64,000 nt of DNA, from positions 1,269,501-1,333,500 of the forward strand of contig NZ_CP080429.1 in NCBI RefSeq assembly GCF_019613795.1, written 5' to 3'. Position numbers and translations under genes: made by a program. The notes beneath the pieces were generated by a model, which saw only the letters and a list, made by a program, of their open reading frames with translations, did not search any database and was not told where the DNA came from. The DNA comes from Flavobacterium litorale (GTDB taxonomy: Bacteria; Bacteroidota; Bacteroidia; Flavobacteriales; Flavobacteriaceae). Below are positions 51,212 to 61,340 of the stretch, one piece after another; within the stretch, counting starts at the first letter, position 1; every line of letters starts with the position of its first letter.

Positions 51212-53320
51212 ATGGCGGTTTTATCAAAAATTAGACAACGTTCATTACTTCTAATACTTGTTATTGGTTTCTCACTACTAGCATTTATTGTTACCGATTT
51301 AATAGGTAACGGTGGTTTTGGTGTTACTAAAAATATAGGAAGTGTAAATGGTAAGGATATCCCTGTGCAGGAGTTTTTGCAAAAGGTAAGTGCTGCACAA
51401 AGCAGACAGCAAGGCTTAAGTCCTACACAAGCCTCTACAATGGTTTGGAATCAGGAAGTAGAGCGTGCCCTTTACGAAAAGCGTTATGAGGAGGCAGGTA
51501 TACGCGTAGGGCGAGACCATGTGTATAACATGTACGCTCAAGATCCTTCGGTTTCTCGTAATCCACAGTTCCAAAATGCACTTGGCGAATTTGATAAAGC
51601 AAAATTCAATGAGTTTTTAGTAAACCTAAAAGAGACTAATCCAGAAGCATGGAAAAACATTGAAAGTAATTTACCAGCTGTAGAGAATGCTGCTAAAAAG
51701 CAACTTTACATTAATATGATAAAAGCGGGCTTTATAACTACAAAGTTAGATGGTAAAGCAAAATACAACCTAGAGAACAATAAAGTTACTTTTGATTATG
51801 TATTTGTACCGTATACTACAATTAACGATGATGAGGTAAAAGTTTCGGACGACGAAATGATTGCCTATATGAACAAAAATGAAAAGAAATACAAAGCAGA
51901 CCCAACAGTGGCACTTGATTTTGTATTTATAGAAAATAAGGCATCGGCACAAGATGAAGCGGATATTCGTAAAGATATTAACAATTTACTTTCGCCACGC
52001 GTTGTATACAACGAGCAAACTAAAACTAACGATACCATTCCAGGTTTTAGAGGTAATGTACCTAACATAAAAGAATTTGTAAACAACAATTCGGATATTC
52101 CTTACGATACTACGTACGTAGCTAAGAAAGATTTACCGTTAGACCATGCTGAGCAATTATTTAATCTTGAAAAAGGTGCTGTTTACGGACCCTATACCGA
52201 TAACGGTTACTTTAAGATTAGCAAGATGATGGCAAGAAAGCCAGGTAGTACCGCAAAAGTAAGACACATTCTTGTATCTTACGAAGGTAGTAAATCGCCA
52301 AGCCCTGCTGACAGAACGAAGGAAGAGGCAAAAGCAAAAGCAGACGATATTATGCGTAAGGCAAAGGCAAACCCAGATTCGTTTGCGAAGCTAGCAAAAG
52401 AAAATAGCGAAGACCCAGGCTCTAAAGATAAAGGTGGTGTTTACGATAATGTATACGAAGGGCAAATGGTGCCTGAGTTTAACGACTTTGTATTTAACAA
52501 TGCTGTTGGTAAAATGGACGTAGTTGAAACCGACTTTGGTTACCATATTATTGAGGTAATGGATAAGTACGATGCTGTACAAATTGCTACAGTAGCTAAA
52601 AAAATACAACCATCGGAACGTACTAGTGACAATGTGTTTACCGTAGCTACCAAATTAGAAATGGATGCACAAGAGAAACCGCTAGAAGACTTGGCTAAAG
52701 AAATAGACCAGGAAGTTAAGTCTGCTACTAAAATAGGACTTCATGATGAGAAAATTCAAGGCTTAGGTGACTACAGAGAAATTGTTCGTTGGGCATTCTC
52801 TGAAGATACTAAAGAGGGCGACGTTAAAAAATATGATGTTACTAACGGACATGCTGTAGTACGTCTTAAATCAAGAAACGAAAATGGCTTACAATCACTA
52901 GAAGAAGCTAAAACTACAGTAATGCCAATTCTTATGAATGAGAAAAAAGCAGTACTGATAAAAGAAAAAATGAAAGGCGATACTGTTGATGCTGTTGCAG
53001 AGGCTACAGGATCTACTATTGCTACAGCTGCTGATATTTCGCTTGCTGCACCACTTATTACAGGAGTAGGTGCTGAGCCTAAAGTTGTAGGTAAAGCTTA
53101 CAAACTGGAGGAAGGCAAAAACTCAGGACTTATAGAGGGTAAAACAGGCGTGTTTATGGTAAGAACAAAATCAGTTACTAAAGCACCTGAGTTACCAAAC
53201 CATAATGCAACTATTGCCAGAACACAGTCGCAGAGTAGAGGGGGAGTACAATCCAGACTTACTACTGCACTAAAGGAGAAAGCAGATATTGAAGATAACA
53301 GAGGCGAGTTTAACCAATAA
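51212..53320 (+). CDS. PpiD-like membrane-anchored periplasmic peptidyl-prolyl isomerase/chaperone
   Basis: 702 residues. A short N-terminal segment and one anchor (SLLLILVIGFSLLAFIVTDLIG) precede the SurA_N-like chaperone domain and a parvulin rotamase domain (about 345-455) with KVRHILVSYEG, FAKLAKENSEDPGSKDKGG and DFGYHIIEVMDK. A long C-terminal domain follows. PpiD-type proteins help newly exported, often outer-membrane, proteins fold. It lies at the end of the coaX-LptC-CNNM run, and a bidirectional terminator follows it. Confidence 0.92.
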   Translation: MAVLSKIRQRSLLLILVIGFSLLAFIVTDLIGNGGFGVTKNIGSVNGKDIPVQEFLQKVSAAQSRQQGLSPTQASTMVWNQEVERALYEKRYEEAGIRVGRDHVYNMYAQDPSVSRNPQFQNALGEFDKAKFNEFLVNLKETNPEAWKNIESNLPAVENAAKKQLYINMIKAGFITTKLDGKAKYNLENNKVTFDYVFVPYTTINDDEVKVSDDEMIAYMNKNEKKYKADPTVALDFVFIENKASAQDEADIRKDINNLLSPRVVYNEQTKTNDTIPGFRGNVPNIKEFVNNNSDIPYDTTYVAKKDLPLDHAEQLFNLEKGAVYGPYTDNGYFKISKMMARKPGSTAKVRHILVSYEGSKSPSPADRTKEEAKAKADDIMRKAKANPDSFAKLAKENSEDPGSKDKGGVYDNVYEGQMVPEFNDFVFNNAVGKMDVVETDFGYHIIEVMDKYDAVQIATVAKKIQPSERTSDNVFTVATKLEMDAQEKPLEDLAKEIDQEVKSATKIGLHDEKIQGLGDYREIVRWAFSEDTKEGDVKKYDVTNGHAVVRLKSRNENGLQSLEEAKTTVMPILMNEKKAVLIKEKMKGDTVDAVAEATGSTIATAADISLAAPLITGVGAEPKVVGKAYKLEEGKNSGLIEGKTGVFMVRTKSVTKAPELPNHNATIARTQSQSRGGVQSRLTTALKEKADIEDNRGEFNQ

Positions 53321-53340
53321 GCTAATGCTATACATACAAT

Positions 53341-53374
53341 AAAAAAAGTCCTGCATTTGCAGGACTTTTTTTAT
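53341..53374. terminator. Bidirectional terminator between ppiD-like gene and GYDIA kinase
   Basis: A 12-bp stem (53343-53354 with 53359-53370; core GTCCTGC/GCAGGAC) with an ATTT loop, an A run on the left and a T run on the right. It sits in the 54-nt gap between convergent genes. Confidence 0.9.
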
Positions 53375-54286
53375 TTATAATATCATATCCTTATAACGGA
53401 CTATGGTTGTATAACCTTTGGTTTTAAAATAAGCCGTAGGGTCGTCTTTACAGGCTGCCAGTATAAAATCGCCACCCCAAGCCCCAAGACTTTTTAAACT
53501 GCCCTCAAAGTCCGAGAAAACAGCTTCTTTCACGGTAGGTGTGTCTAATACCTCACTCATTATTGCTTCATGCTCATCCAGTAGTGCTGTAAAATCAGCA
53601 AAAGTTGTGGTATTTGGTAGCTGTTCTGTTATCGCATTAATTTGATTGATGCTATCAGTCAAATCATTTTTTTTGTCTTTATAGCTTGCTATAGCTTCAC
53701 GGCTATCTTGCTTTTGGTTACGGTACACAAAATAAAGGTTTTCCGTAAAATTCGGTACAAAAGTCATCGGAGTAACTTTAGGTTTGCCATTTGCTATCTG
53801 GTATAGTATTGGTGTTTTATGCTGTGCACAAGCAATATCGTATCCGCTGCCACCAAAACTTTTCCAAAGCAATTGGTACGCATCAATACCAAACCATTGG
53901 GCTATATTGTTTATTAAGGTTGATGATGTTCCTAAACCCCAATGCTTCGGGAATGTTAGTTCGGTTACAACTGTAAAACCTGTTGCGTTATCCAATATTT
54001 TGGGGTTTGCTTTGTATGCCTCGTGTAGTATTGTAATAAGTGTATTGGTAATGCTATTTTGGCTGTTTGTACTTTTTAATACAATATCCTCAATACTAAA
54101 TTCGTCGTTATACCAAGTAGTACTGTTGGCATCAAGGCTTTTCCACAAAATTGTTTTGTTATTGTTGGGTGCTACGTGCAAGTATTGCCCGTACTTGGTG
54201 GGGAGTGCAAAGGCTTTAGCACCATCCAATACGGTATATTCGCCAGTTAGTAGTAATTTTCCGTTGCTGTAAAAAGTCTTTTTCAA
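53375..54286 (-). CDS. GYDIA-family GHMP kinase
   Basis: 303 residues. GHMP small-molecule kinase fold: N-terminal SNGKLLLTGEYTVLDGAKAFALP, and the ATP loop region with FPKHWGLGTSSTLINNIAQW near 110-128. The GGSGYDIACAQ motif near 145 gives the family its name. C-terminal GAWGGDFILAAC near 273. GYDIA proteins occur in flavobacteria beside mevalonate-pathway genes and may phosphorylate mevalonate or phosphomevalonate. The start is 4 nt after the HMG-CoA reductase stop, so they share an operon. Confidence 0.9.
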   Translation of the reverse strand: MKKTFYSNGKLLLTGEYTVLDGAKAFALPTKYGQYLHVAPNNNKTILWKSLDANSTTWYNDEFSIEDIVLKSTNSQNSITNTLITILHEAYKANPKILDNATGFTVVTELTFPKHWGLGTSSTLINNIAQWFGIDAYQLLWKSFGGSGYDIACAQHKTPILYQIANGKPKVTPMTFVPNFTENLYFVYRNQKQDSREAIASYKDKKNDLTDSINQINAITEQLPNTTTFADFTALLDEHEAIMSEVLDTPTVKEAVFSDFEGSLKSLGAWGGDFILAACKDDPTAYFKTKGYTTIVRYKDMIL

Positions 54287-54290
54287 AGTA

Positions 54291-55616
54291 TTAAGCGTTT
54301 ACTTTTCGTAGTCCCTCCACAAATTCGTTCGCAGCAGCATAGCTTACTGTGTTCTTTTCAAAATGCTTTACTGCTTTTTGCTTCTCGGTTTCGGTTGCTT
54401 CCAATTGGTTCAGTATGTTCATCAAGTGCATTTTCATATGCCCTTGTTGTATGCCTGTGGTAGTTAACGAGCGCAATGCGGCAAAGTTTTGTGCAAGTCC
54501 TGCTACGGCTACTATTTGCATTAATTCTTTTGCAGAAGGCTTGCCTAACAACTCTAACGAGAATTTTACCAACGGGTGTAAAGAGGTAAGTCCGCCTACA
54601 GTACCCAGTGCTAGTGGTACATCAATCCAAAATCTAAAAGCGCCATCCTTAACTTCGGCATGCGATAAACTCGCATACGTCCCTTCTTTAGCAGCATACG
54701 CATGTACGCCTGCCTCTACAGCACGAAAATCGTTACCTGTAGCCAATACAACAGCATCAATACCATTCATAATGCCTTTATTATGCGTAACTGCACGAAA
54801 CGGCTCAATTTCGGCTATTTTTATAGCAGTAATAAATTGCTCTGCAAATTCTTCTGGAGTTATGTCTTTATCTTCATTTAAATCGCTCACAGGACACGAA
54901 ACTTCGGCACGAACTACGCAATTAGGCACATAATTGGATAATATGCTCATCACTACCTGTATATTTTGCTCCTGTTCGTTAAATTCGGGATAAGTTGTTG
55001 CTTCGCTTTTTAATGTCTTGGCAAACTGCTCCAAACACGAGTTAATAAAGTTGGCACCCATACTGTCTACGGTTTCAAACGTAGCATGCAATTGATAATA
55101 GTTTGCTAATTCGGATGTTTTATCGCGCAGTTCAATAGTACGTATTCCACCACCGCGCTTTTGCATATTAGCCGTAATGCTATCAGTTTCGGCAATAAGT
55201 TTTGACTTTATGGTTTCAAAAAACGATTCTAATTTGCTGCTATCCCCTTTAAAAATAAAGTGTACCTGACCTATTTTTTCGGTATCCAGCACGGTAGCTT
55301 TAAAACCACCGCGCGTTGCCCAAAATTTAGCCGATTTGGATGCTGCTGCTACTACCGAGCTTTCCTCGATAGCCATAGGTAGCGTATAATTTTTGTTGTT
55401 TATTGTAAAATTAGGCGCTATACCTAGCGGTAAATAAAAATTACTAATAGTATTTTCAATGAATTCGTCGTGCAGTTGCTGTAATTTTGTATCGTTATTC
55501 CAATACTTTTCAATTAAAGCGGTTGCTTGGTTGGGGTCAGAAAAATAGGTGTCAGTAATCCATGCTATTTTTTCTTTTTTGCTTAGTTTAGAAAACCCCG
55601 CTATTGCTTTACTCAT
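54291..55616 (-). CDS. Hydroxymethylglutaryl-CoA reductase, class II
   Basis: 441 residues. It converts HMG-CoA to mevalonate, or the reverse; class II enzymes are often called degradative, but here the kinase neighbour suggests biosynthesis. Class II signs: LPLGIAPNFTINNKNYTLPMAIEESSVVAAASKSAKFW near 60, DSMGANFINSCLEQ (the DAMGxN motif) near 185, HNKGIMNGIDAVVLATGND with the catalytic lysine region near 275, and LALGTVGGLTS near 338. Length is normal. It is the first gene of the minus-strand pair; -7 box at 55652-55645. Confidence 0.94.
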   Translation of the reverse strand: MSKAIAGFSKLSKKEKIAWITDTYFSDPNQATALIEKYWNNDTKLQQLHDEFIENTISNFYLPLGIAPNFTINNKNYTLPMAIEESSVVAAASKSAKFWATRGGFKATVLDTEKIGQVHFIFKGDSSKLESFFETIKSKLIAETDSITANMQKRGGGIRTIELRDKTSELANYYQLHATFETVDSMGANFINSCLEQFAKTLKSEATTYPEFNEQEQNIQVVMSILSNYVPNCVVRAEVSCPVSDLNEDKDITPEEFAEQFITAIKIAEIEPFRAVTHNKGIMNGIDAVVLATGNDFRAVEAGVHAYAAKEGTYASLSHAEVKDGAFRFWIDVPLALGTVGGLTSLHPLVKFSLELLGKPSAKELMQIVAVAGLAQNFAALRSLTTTGIQQGHMKMHLMNILNQLEATETEKQKAVKHFEKNTVSYAAANEFVEGLRKVNA

Positions 55617-55644
55617 TCCCAGTTGCTTAAAATAATATTAGCCG

Positions 55645-55652
55645 CAAAGATA
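55645..55652 (-). promoter_or_regulatory. Candidate -7 box for the HMG-CoA reductase operon
   Basis: The minus strand reads TATCTTTG, 28 nt before the ATG at 55616, in the 163-nt gap between divergent genes. No clear TTG -33 element. Confidence 0.45.
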
Positions 55653-55779
55653 TGGTATCGCACTTGTATTTACTAAAATATTACAGCAGCGATTTAACAT
55701 CAAAAATGCATTTAACAAAAAAAACAGCTCATAAGTCATAAATTTTTACTAAAATTGGGAGTTTTTTACCACCTACAAA

Positions 55780-57951
55780 ATGAGCATCATTAAAAGGACT
55801 TTTTTTTTATTTTTACTGGCAACACTGCCTGTAGTAGCACAGCAAAATATAACGTTAGATAAAATATGGAAAGGCTATTTCCGTACGCAAGGTATGGACG
55901 AGTTGCATGCCATGAAAAACACCAATCAGTACACCGTTTTAAACCGTGATTGGAATGCAGGTACTGCCCAAATAGATTTATACGATTTTGCAACGCTAAA
56001 TAAAGTAAGTACTCTAATAAACTCGGAAGACCATAGCGATTTAAAAAGTATAGACAGTTATACTTTTAGCCCAGATGAGAAAAAGATATTGATAGCTACA
56101 AACTCACAATATATTTTTCGACACTCTTTTGTAGCAGATTATTTTGTGTATGATATTGCAACAAAATCGTTGACCAAATTGGGTGACGAACCTATACAGG
56201 AGCCTACTTTTTCTGCTGATAACGCTAAAATAGCATGTGCTTATCAAAACAACCTTTATGTTTACGATTTAGCCTCCAAAAAAGTAGCTCAAATAACTAA
56301 TGACGGTAAAAAGAATGCCATTATAAACGGTATTACCGATTGGGTGTATGAGGAGGAGTTCGCTTTTGTACGCGCTTACGATTGGAATGCCACAGGTGAT
56401 AAGATAGCATTTATACGATTCGACGAAACCGAAGTGCCTGAATTTACTATGGAAATGTATAACCAAGGTTTATACCCTAACCCTTATACCTTTAAATACC
56501 CAAAAGCAGGCGAGAAAAACTCTAAAGTATCATTACACATATACGACGTAAAAACAGATGCGACTAAAAAAATTAATTTAGGCGATTTTAATGCGTACTA
56601 CATTCCGCGTATACAGTGGGCTAATGATGCACAAACCCTAAGCGTGCAGTTACTGAATAGGCATCAAAACAATCTTAATCTTGTTTTTGTTGATGCTAAC
56701 ACAGGTACAACAACAGGCATCTTAAACGAAAAAGACGACGCTTACATAGATATTACAGATAACCTTACTTTTTTAGAGGATAACAGCTTTATTTGGACGA
56801 GCGAGCAAGATGGTTACAACCATATTTACCATTATGCCAGTACAGGTAAGTTAAAAAAGCAAGTTACAAGCGGTAATTGGGAAGTTACAGCCTATTATGG
56901 TTACGATAAAAACTCCAAAAACATTTTTTACCAATCAGTAGAAAACGGTTCTATTAACCGCGATGTATACCGCATAAGCATTAAAGGTAAAAATAAAACA
57001 CGCCTCACCCCACAAACAGGTACTAATAAGGCTACTTTTAGCCCTAAATTCGATTATTTCATCAATACTTTTTCCAATAGTACTACACCAACCAACTATA
57101 CGCTAAATAGAGCCAAAAATGGTGAGCAGGTAAAAGTAATAGTGGATAATAAAGCATTGGCAAAAGGCTTGGAGGCTTACAACCTACCTCAAAAAGAATT
57201 TACAGTTATTACCACCCCTAATGGCGATAAGTTAAATGCTTGGATGATAAAACCAGCCAATTTTAACGCTACTAAAAAATACCCAGTGTTTATGTACCAA
57301 TATAGCGGACCAGGTTCGCAAGAGGTAAGCAATACATGGCATAGCTATAACGATTATTGGTTTATGATGTTGGCACAACAAGGCTATATAGTAGCCTGTG
57401 TAGATGGTAGGGGTACAGGCTTTAAAGGTGCCGACTTTAAAAAAGTAACCTATAAAGAATTGGGTAAGTACGAAGTAGAAGACCAAATAGCAGCAGCCAA
57501 AATAATAGGTAATTACGATTACGTAGATGCTTCTCGCATAGGGATATTTGGCTGGAGTTATGGCGGTTTTATGTCATCCAACTGCCTGCTAAAAGGTAAC
57601 GACGTTTTTAAAATGGCTATTGCTGTTGCACCCGTAACCAACTGGCGCTTTTACGATACGGTTTATACCGAGCGTTACATGCAAACTCCACAAGAAAATG
57701 CATCGGGCTACGACGAAAATTCGCCGATAAATCACGTATCAAAATTAAAAGGAGCTTACTTATTAGTACATGGCTCTGCCGATGATAATGTACACCTGCA
57801 AAATACCATGCTTATGGTAGAGGCATTAGTACAAGCAAACAAACAATTTGATTGGGCAATTTATCCCGATAAAAATCATGGTATATATGGTGGTGCTACA
57901 CGACTACAACTCTATACCAAAATGACTAATTTTATTAAAGAGAAACTATAA
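55780..57951 (+). CDS. Dipeptidyl peptidase IV-type S9 serine peptidase
   Basis: 723 residues. A signal peptide (TFFLFLLATLPVVAQ) precedes a beta-propeller (about 40-480) with the DPP-IV di-glutamate region (WVYEEEFAFVRAYDWNATGD), and a C-terminal alpha/beta hydrolase. Nucleophile Ser593 is in GWSYGGFMS; the triad Asp lies in HGSADDNVH, and His in PDKNHGIYGG. It cleaves X-Pro or X-Ala dipeptides in the periplasm. It starts a run with two POT-family transporters (3 nt to the first), which can import the released dipeptides. Confidence 0.94.
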   Translation: MSIIKRTFFLFLLATLPVVAQQNITLDKIWKGYFRTQGMDELHAMKNTNQYTVLNRDWNAGTAQIDLYDFATLNKVSTLINSEDHSDLKSIDSYTFSPDEKKILIATNSQYIFRHSFVADYFVYDIATKSLTKLGDEPIQEPTFSADNAKIACAYQNNLYVYDLASKKVAQITNDGKKNAIINGITDWVYEEEFAFVRAYDWNATGDKIAFIRFDETEVPEFTMEMYNQGLYPNPYTFKYPKAGEKNSKVSLHIYDVKTDATKKINLGDFNAYYIPRIQWANDAQTLSVQLLNRHQNNLNLVFVDANTGTTTGILNEKDDAYIDITDNLTFLEDNSFIWTSEQDGYNHIYHYASTGKLKKQVTSGNWEVTAYYGYDKNSKNIFYQSVENGSINRDVYRISIKGKNKTRLTPQTGTNKATFSPKFDYFINTFSNSTTPTNYTLNRAKNGEQVKVIVDNKALAKGLEAYNLPQKEFTVITTPNGDKLNAWMIKPANFNATKKYPVFMYQYSGPGSQEVSNTWHSYNDYWFMMLAQQGYIVACVDGRGTGFKGADFKKVTYKELGKYEVEDQIAAAKIIGNYDYVDASRIGIFGWSYGGFMSSNCLLKGNDVFKMAIAVAPVTNWRFYDTVYTERYMQTPQENASGYDENSPINHVSKLKGAYLLVHGSADDNVHLQNTMLMVEALVQANKQFDWAIYPDKNHGIYGGATRLQLYTKMTNFIKEKL

Positions 57952-57954
57952 TAC

Positions 57955-59523
57955 ATGGCTACACTAGCAAAACAACCGCACGAAAAAGAACTTTTTGGGC
58001 ATCCGGTAGGGCTTTATATATTATTCTTAACCGAAATGTGGGAGCGTTATTCGTACTACGGTATGCGTGCGCTACTTACCATATATATGGTAGCCAAAAC
58101 AGTAGGAGACAATCCGGGGCTTGGGTGGACAAATTCTGAATCGTTGGCATTATATGGTTGGTACACTATGCTGGTATATGTGATGTCGATACCTGGAGGT
58201 ATGATTGCCGATAAGTTTATCGGACAAAAAAGGTCGGTGTTAGTAGGTGCCATTATTCTGGTGTTTGGGCATGGTGTATTGGCAGTAGAGGCAGAATGGG
58301 CATTTTTTACAGGACTTGGGCTTATCGTATTGGGTGTAGGGATGTTAAAACCCAACATATCAACTATGGTAGGAGGGCTTTACAAACCTAACGACATACG
58401 CAGAGATAAAGGTTTTAGTATATTTTACATTGGTATAAACTTAGGCTCTTTACTGGCAACATCGTCTGTAGGTATAGTTGCTGCAGTATATGGCTGGCAT
58501 TATGGTTTTGGTTTAGCAGGTATTTGTATGCTATTGGGTTTAATTGTATATGTATGGGGGCAAAAATATTTAGTTCATGTAGGAAATGTACCTACAGTTG
58601 AAGAGAAGAAAAATGATGTTTCGCTAGGAGCAATGTACAGCAGGTTATTTAAATCAACTAAGCACGCCATTATATTTATAGCCCTTATAATTCTTTCTGT
58701 ATATGCTGGTTTTAGCTTTGAGGGAACCGATAACTGGGCTTACGGATTGCTATTTGTGTTTGTTACTTTTGTTATCGGATTAATGATGGTAATTTACAAA
58801 GATCTTGAAACGCAGGTAATGAAAGATCGCTTTTTAGTACTCTTACTTTCTTTTGGAATTGTAATTGTATTTTGGGGTGCTTTTGAGCAGGCAGGCGGGT
58901 TAATGAGTTTATATACAGAACAAAAAACCAACCGCGACTTTTTCGGACTTTTCGAAATACCTACTGCAGTATTTCAGGGCTTAAACGCTGGGTTTATTAT
59001 ACTATTTGCAGTAGTAGTAGCCAATTACTGGGCAAAACGAAAACTCAAAAACAAAGAGGCCTCATCGTTATTTAAAATGGCAACAGGTACCATTATAATG
59101 GGCACGGGCTTCGTATTTATGATATTTGCCTCAATGCAGTACCAAGCCAACGGAGAGTCGGCTATGTATTGGTTAGTATTGGCTTATCTTTTTCATACTA
59201 TTGGCGAATTATGCGCCTCTCCAGTAGCATTATCATTTATTACTAAATTAGCCCCAGTAAAGTACGCTTCGCTAATGATGGGAGTTTATTTTGCCTCTAC
59301 AGGATTAGGAAATAAGGTAGCCGGAATACTTGGAGAGAATGCCGAGCACTATGGCGAAATGACTATTTTTACTGCCATTTTTATTTTTACCGTCGCCTTC
59401 GGCTTTTTAGTAATTGCGCTATTAAAACCCCTAAAAAGGCTCACGCACGGTGCTGAAGATAAAGAACGTGAACTATCACTTATGGACAATAAAGGACCTG
59501 AACTGGAAGAGTTTCAGGAGTAA
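57955..59523 (+). CDS. POT-family peptide:proton symporter (first copy)
   Basis: 522 residues with about twelve to fourteen helices. POT signature FLTEMWERYSYYGMRALLTIYM near 24-45 (the ExxER motif for proton coupling), GKxxxG-like GGMIADKFIGQKRSVLVG, and the PTR2 segment GINLGSLLATSSVGIVAAVYGWHYGFGLAGI. C-terminal FHTIGELCASPVALSFITKLAP. It imports di- and tripeptides. It follows the peptidase gene after 3 nt. Confidence 0.93.
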   Translation: MATLAKQPHEKELFGHPVGLYILFLTEMWERYSYYGMRALLTIYMVAKTVGDNPGLGWTNSESLALYGWYTMLVYVMSIPGGMIADKFIGQKRSVLVGAIILVFGHGVLAVEAEWAFFTGLGLIVLGVGMLKPNISTMVGGLYKPNDIRRDKGFSIFYIGINLGSLLATSSVGIVAAVYGWHYGFGLAGICMLLGLIVYVWGQKYLVHVGNVPTVEEKKNDVSLGAMYSRLFKSTKHAIIFIALIILSVYAGFSFEGTDNWAYGLLFVFVTFVIGLMMVIYKDLETQVMKDRFLVLLLSFGIVIVFWGAFEQAGGLMSLYTEQKTNRDFFGLFEIPTAVFQGLNAGFIILFAVVVANYWAKRKLKNKEASSLFKMATGTIIMGTGFVFMIFASMQYQANGESAMYWLVLAYLFHTIGELCASPVALSFITKLAPVKYASLMMGVYFASTGLGNKVAGILGENAEHYGEMTIFTAIFIFTVAFGFLVIALLKPLKRLTHGAEDKERELSLMDNKGPELEEFQE

Positions 59524-59549
59524 TAAAATTAATTGTAACTACTATATAA

Positions 59550-61292
59550 ATGGAGACATCTACATCGAACGACTTTTTTAAATCTAATGTTTTAGGGCAC
59601 CCAGCAGGTTTATTTGTATTATTTTTTACCGAAATGTGGGAACGCTTTTCATATTACGGAATGCGTGCCTTATTAGTACTATTTTTAATATCATCTTTTA
59701 CTACTGGTGGTTGGGAATGGCCTGAAGAAAACGCTTTAGCACTTTATGGTACTTATACATCATTAGTATACTTAACCACTATTATGGGTGGTTTTCTTGC
59801 CGATAAATATTTAGGTTATCGTTGGGCAGTTGTTATTGGAGCATTATTAATGACTTTAGGACATGCTAGTATGGCTATAGAAACTCCGATGTCATTGTAT
59901 GTTGGTATAGGTTTACTAATATTCGGGAACGGTTTTTTTAAACCAAACATGACATCTATTGTATCGTACATGTATAAAGACCATCCCGAGAAAAAAGATG
60001 GGGCTTACACTATATTTTATATGGGAGTAAATGCAGGTGCCTTTTTGGGTATTATGCTTTGCGGTTACATAGGCGAAAAAGTAAGTTGGAGTTGGGGCTT
60101 TGGTCTTGCAGGTATCTTTATGTTTTTTGGTATGTTACAGTTTTACTTTACACAAGGTATTTTTGGAGATATAGGAACTAAACCTACTGCAGCAGAAAAG
60201 CTAGAGAAAAAAACAGTTACTGATGGTGATAAAAGAGTACCATTTACCCCATTTGATCTTAGCCTTATTGTAATATCGCTTATTTTAGGTTTAGTTTGGA
60301 TTATTAACGATCCCTACTCTAAAATTAGTGGTAATAATCTTTTGAATTTCCAAGTTGGAGGACTCGATGGTTCTAATTTCACCATTTTACTAGGGTTAGC
60401 GTTACTCATCATACTTTTGGTAAGTCGCCTTTCTCGATATTCTAGTGTAACTCGTGATAGATTAATTGCTGTAACTATTTTTGCATTCTTCACTATATTC
60501 TTTTGGGCTTCCTTTGAACAGGCAGGTGGTTCTATGACTATATTTGCCGAGAAGTATACACAGCGTGCTTTAACAGGTTCTACAGCCTCAATATTTAAAG
60601 TAATAAACACGCTGTTAACCGTAGTGCCTTTAGCTATTATAACTTTTGTGCTTTGGAAACTCTTTACACAAACATTTAAAAAATACCCAGTAGGTAACAC
60701 TATATTAGGTTTTAGCTTTCTGATAATATGGGGTGTTGTAATTTGGATGCTTAAACGCGAATTCAGTAACGACGAAACTGTTGTTGCTGCCTCTTGGTTC
60801 GGGATACTAAATTCCTTTTTTATTATTGCTTTTGCGCCGCTTATATCAAAAGTATGGGAGAGCAAATATAATCCGCCTGCTGCCGTAAAATATGGTATTG
60901 GTTTAACTTTACTTGGCTTAGGTTTTGGATCACTTGCTTACGGAGCCTCCGAAATTGTAAATGGTGCCGATATAAAAGTAAGTATGCTTTGGTTAATACT
61001 TGCCTATTTATTCCATACACTTGGCGAGCTTTGTCTTTCTCCTGTAGGATTATCTTACGTTAGTAAGCTGGTTCCTGCAAGGATGATAGGTATGATGTTT
61101 GGCGTTTGGTATTTGGCTATTGCTATAGGTAATAAAACTGCTGGTACTATGGGAGGTATGATTAACGATATAACGGAAAGATACTCACTATCAACATTTT
61201 TCCTTATTTTTACGCTTGTTCCAGTAGGGCTTGGAGTATTAGTTGTACTACTGAATCCACTCCTTAAAAAACTAATGCATGGAGTACATTAA
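59550..61292 (+). CDS. POT-family peptide:proton symporter (second copy)
   Basis: 580 residues, a diverged paralogue of the preceding transporter. It keeps FFTEMWERFSYYGMRALLVLFL, GGFLADKYLGYRWAVVIG, GVNAGAFLGIMLCGYIGEKVSWSWGFGLAGI and LFHTLGELCLSPVGLSYVSKLVPARMIGM. It is about 60 residues longer, mainly through an extra polar loop and helices near 225-310 (EKKTVTDGDKRVPFTPFD and following). It starts 26 nt after the first copy, so both belong to one transcript. The two probably differ in peptide preference. Confidence 0.93.
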   Translation: METSTSNDFFKSNVLGHPAGLFVLFFTEMWERFSYYGMRALLVLFLISSFTTGGWEWPEENALALYGTYTSLVYLTTIMGGFLADKYLGYRWAVVIGALLMTLGHASMAIETPMSLYVGIGLLIFGNGFFKPNMTSIVSYMYKDHPEKKDGAYTIFYMGVNAGAFLGIMLCGYIGEKVSWSWGFGLAGIFMFFGMLQFYFTQGIFGDIGTKPTAAEKLEKKTVTDGDKRVPFTPFDLSLIVISLILGLVWIINDPYSKISGNNLLNFQVGGLDGSNFTILLGLALLIILLVSRLSRYSSVTRDRLIAVTIFAFFTIFFWASFEQAGGSMTIFAEKYTQRALTGSTASIFKVINTLLTVVPLAIITFVLWKLFTQTFKKYPVGNTILGFSFLIIWGVVIWMLKREFSNDETVVAASWFGILNSFFIIAFAPLISKVWESKYNPPAAVKYGIGLTLLGLGFGSLAYGASEIVNGADIKVSMLWLILAYLFHTLGELCLSPVGLSYVSKLVPARMIGMMFGVWYLAIAIGNKTAGTMGGMINDITERYSLSTFFLIFTLVPVGLGVLVVLLNPLLKKLMHGVH

Positions 61293-61340
61293 TTTTTTCG
61301 GCATTGTTTTTGGAAAACATATACCATTAAAAATTTATAT

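Noticed and set aside
54349..54933. Plus-strand frame of 194 codons opposite HMG-CoA reductase
   Set aside because: Antisense of conserved HMG-CoA reductase motifs; Cys/Ser-rich peptide typical of a shadow frame.
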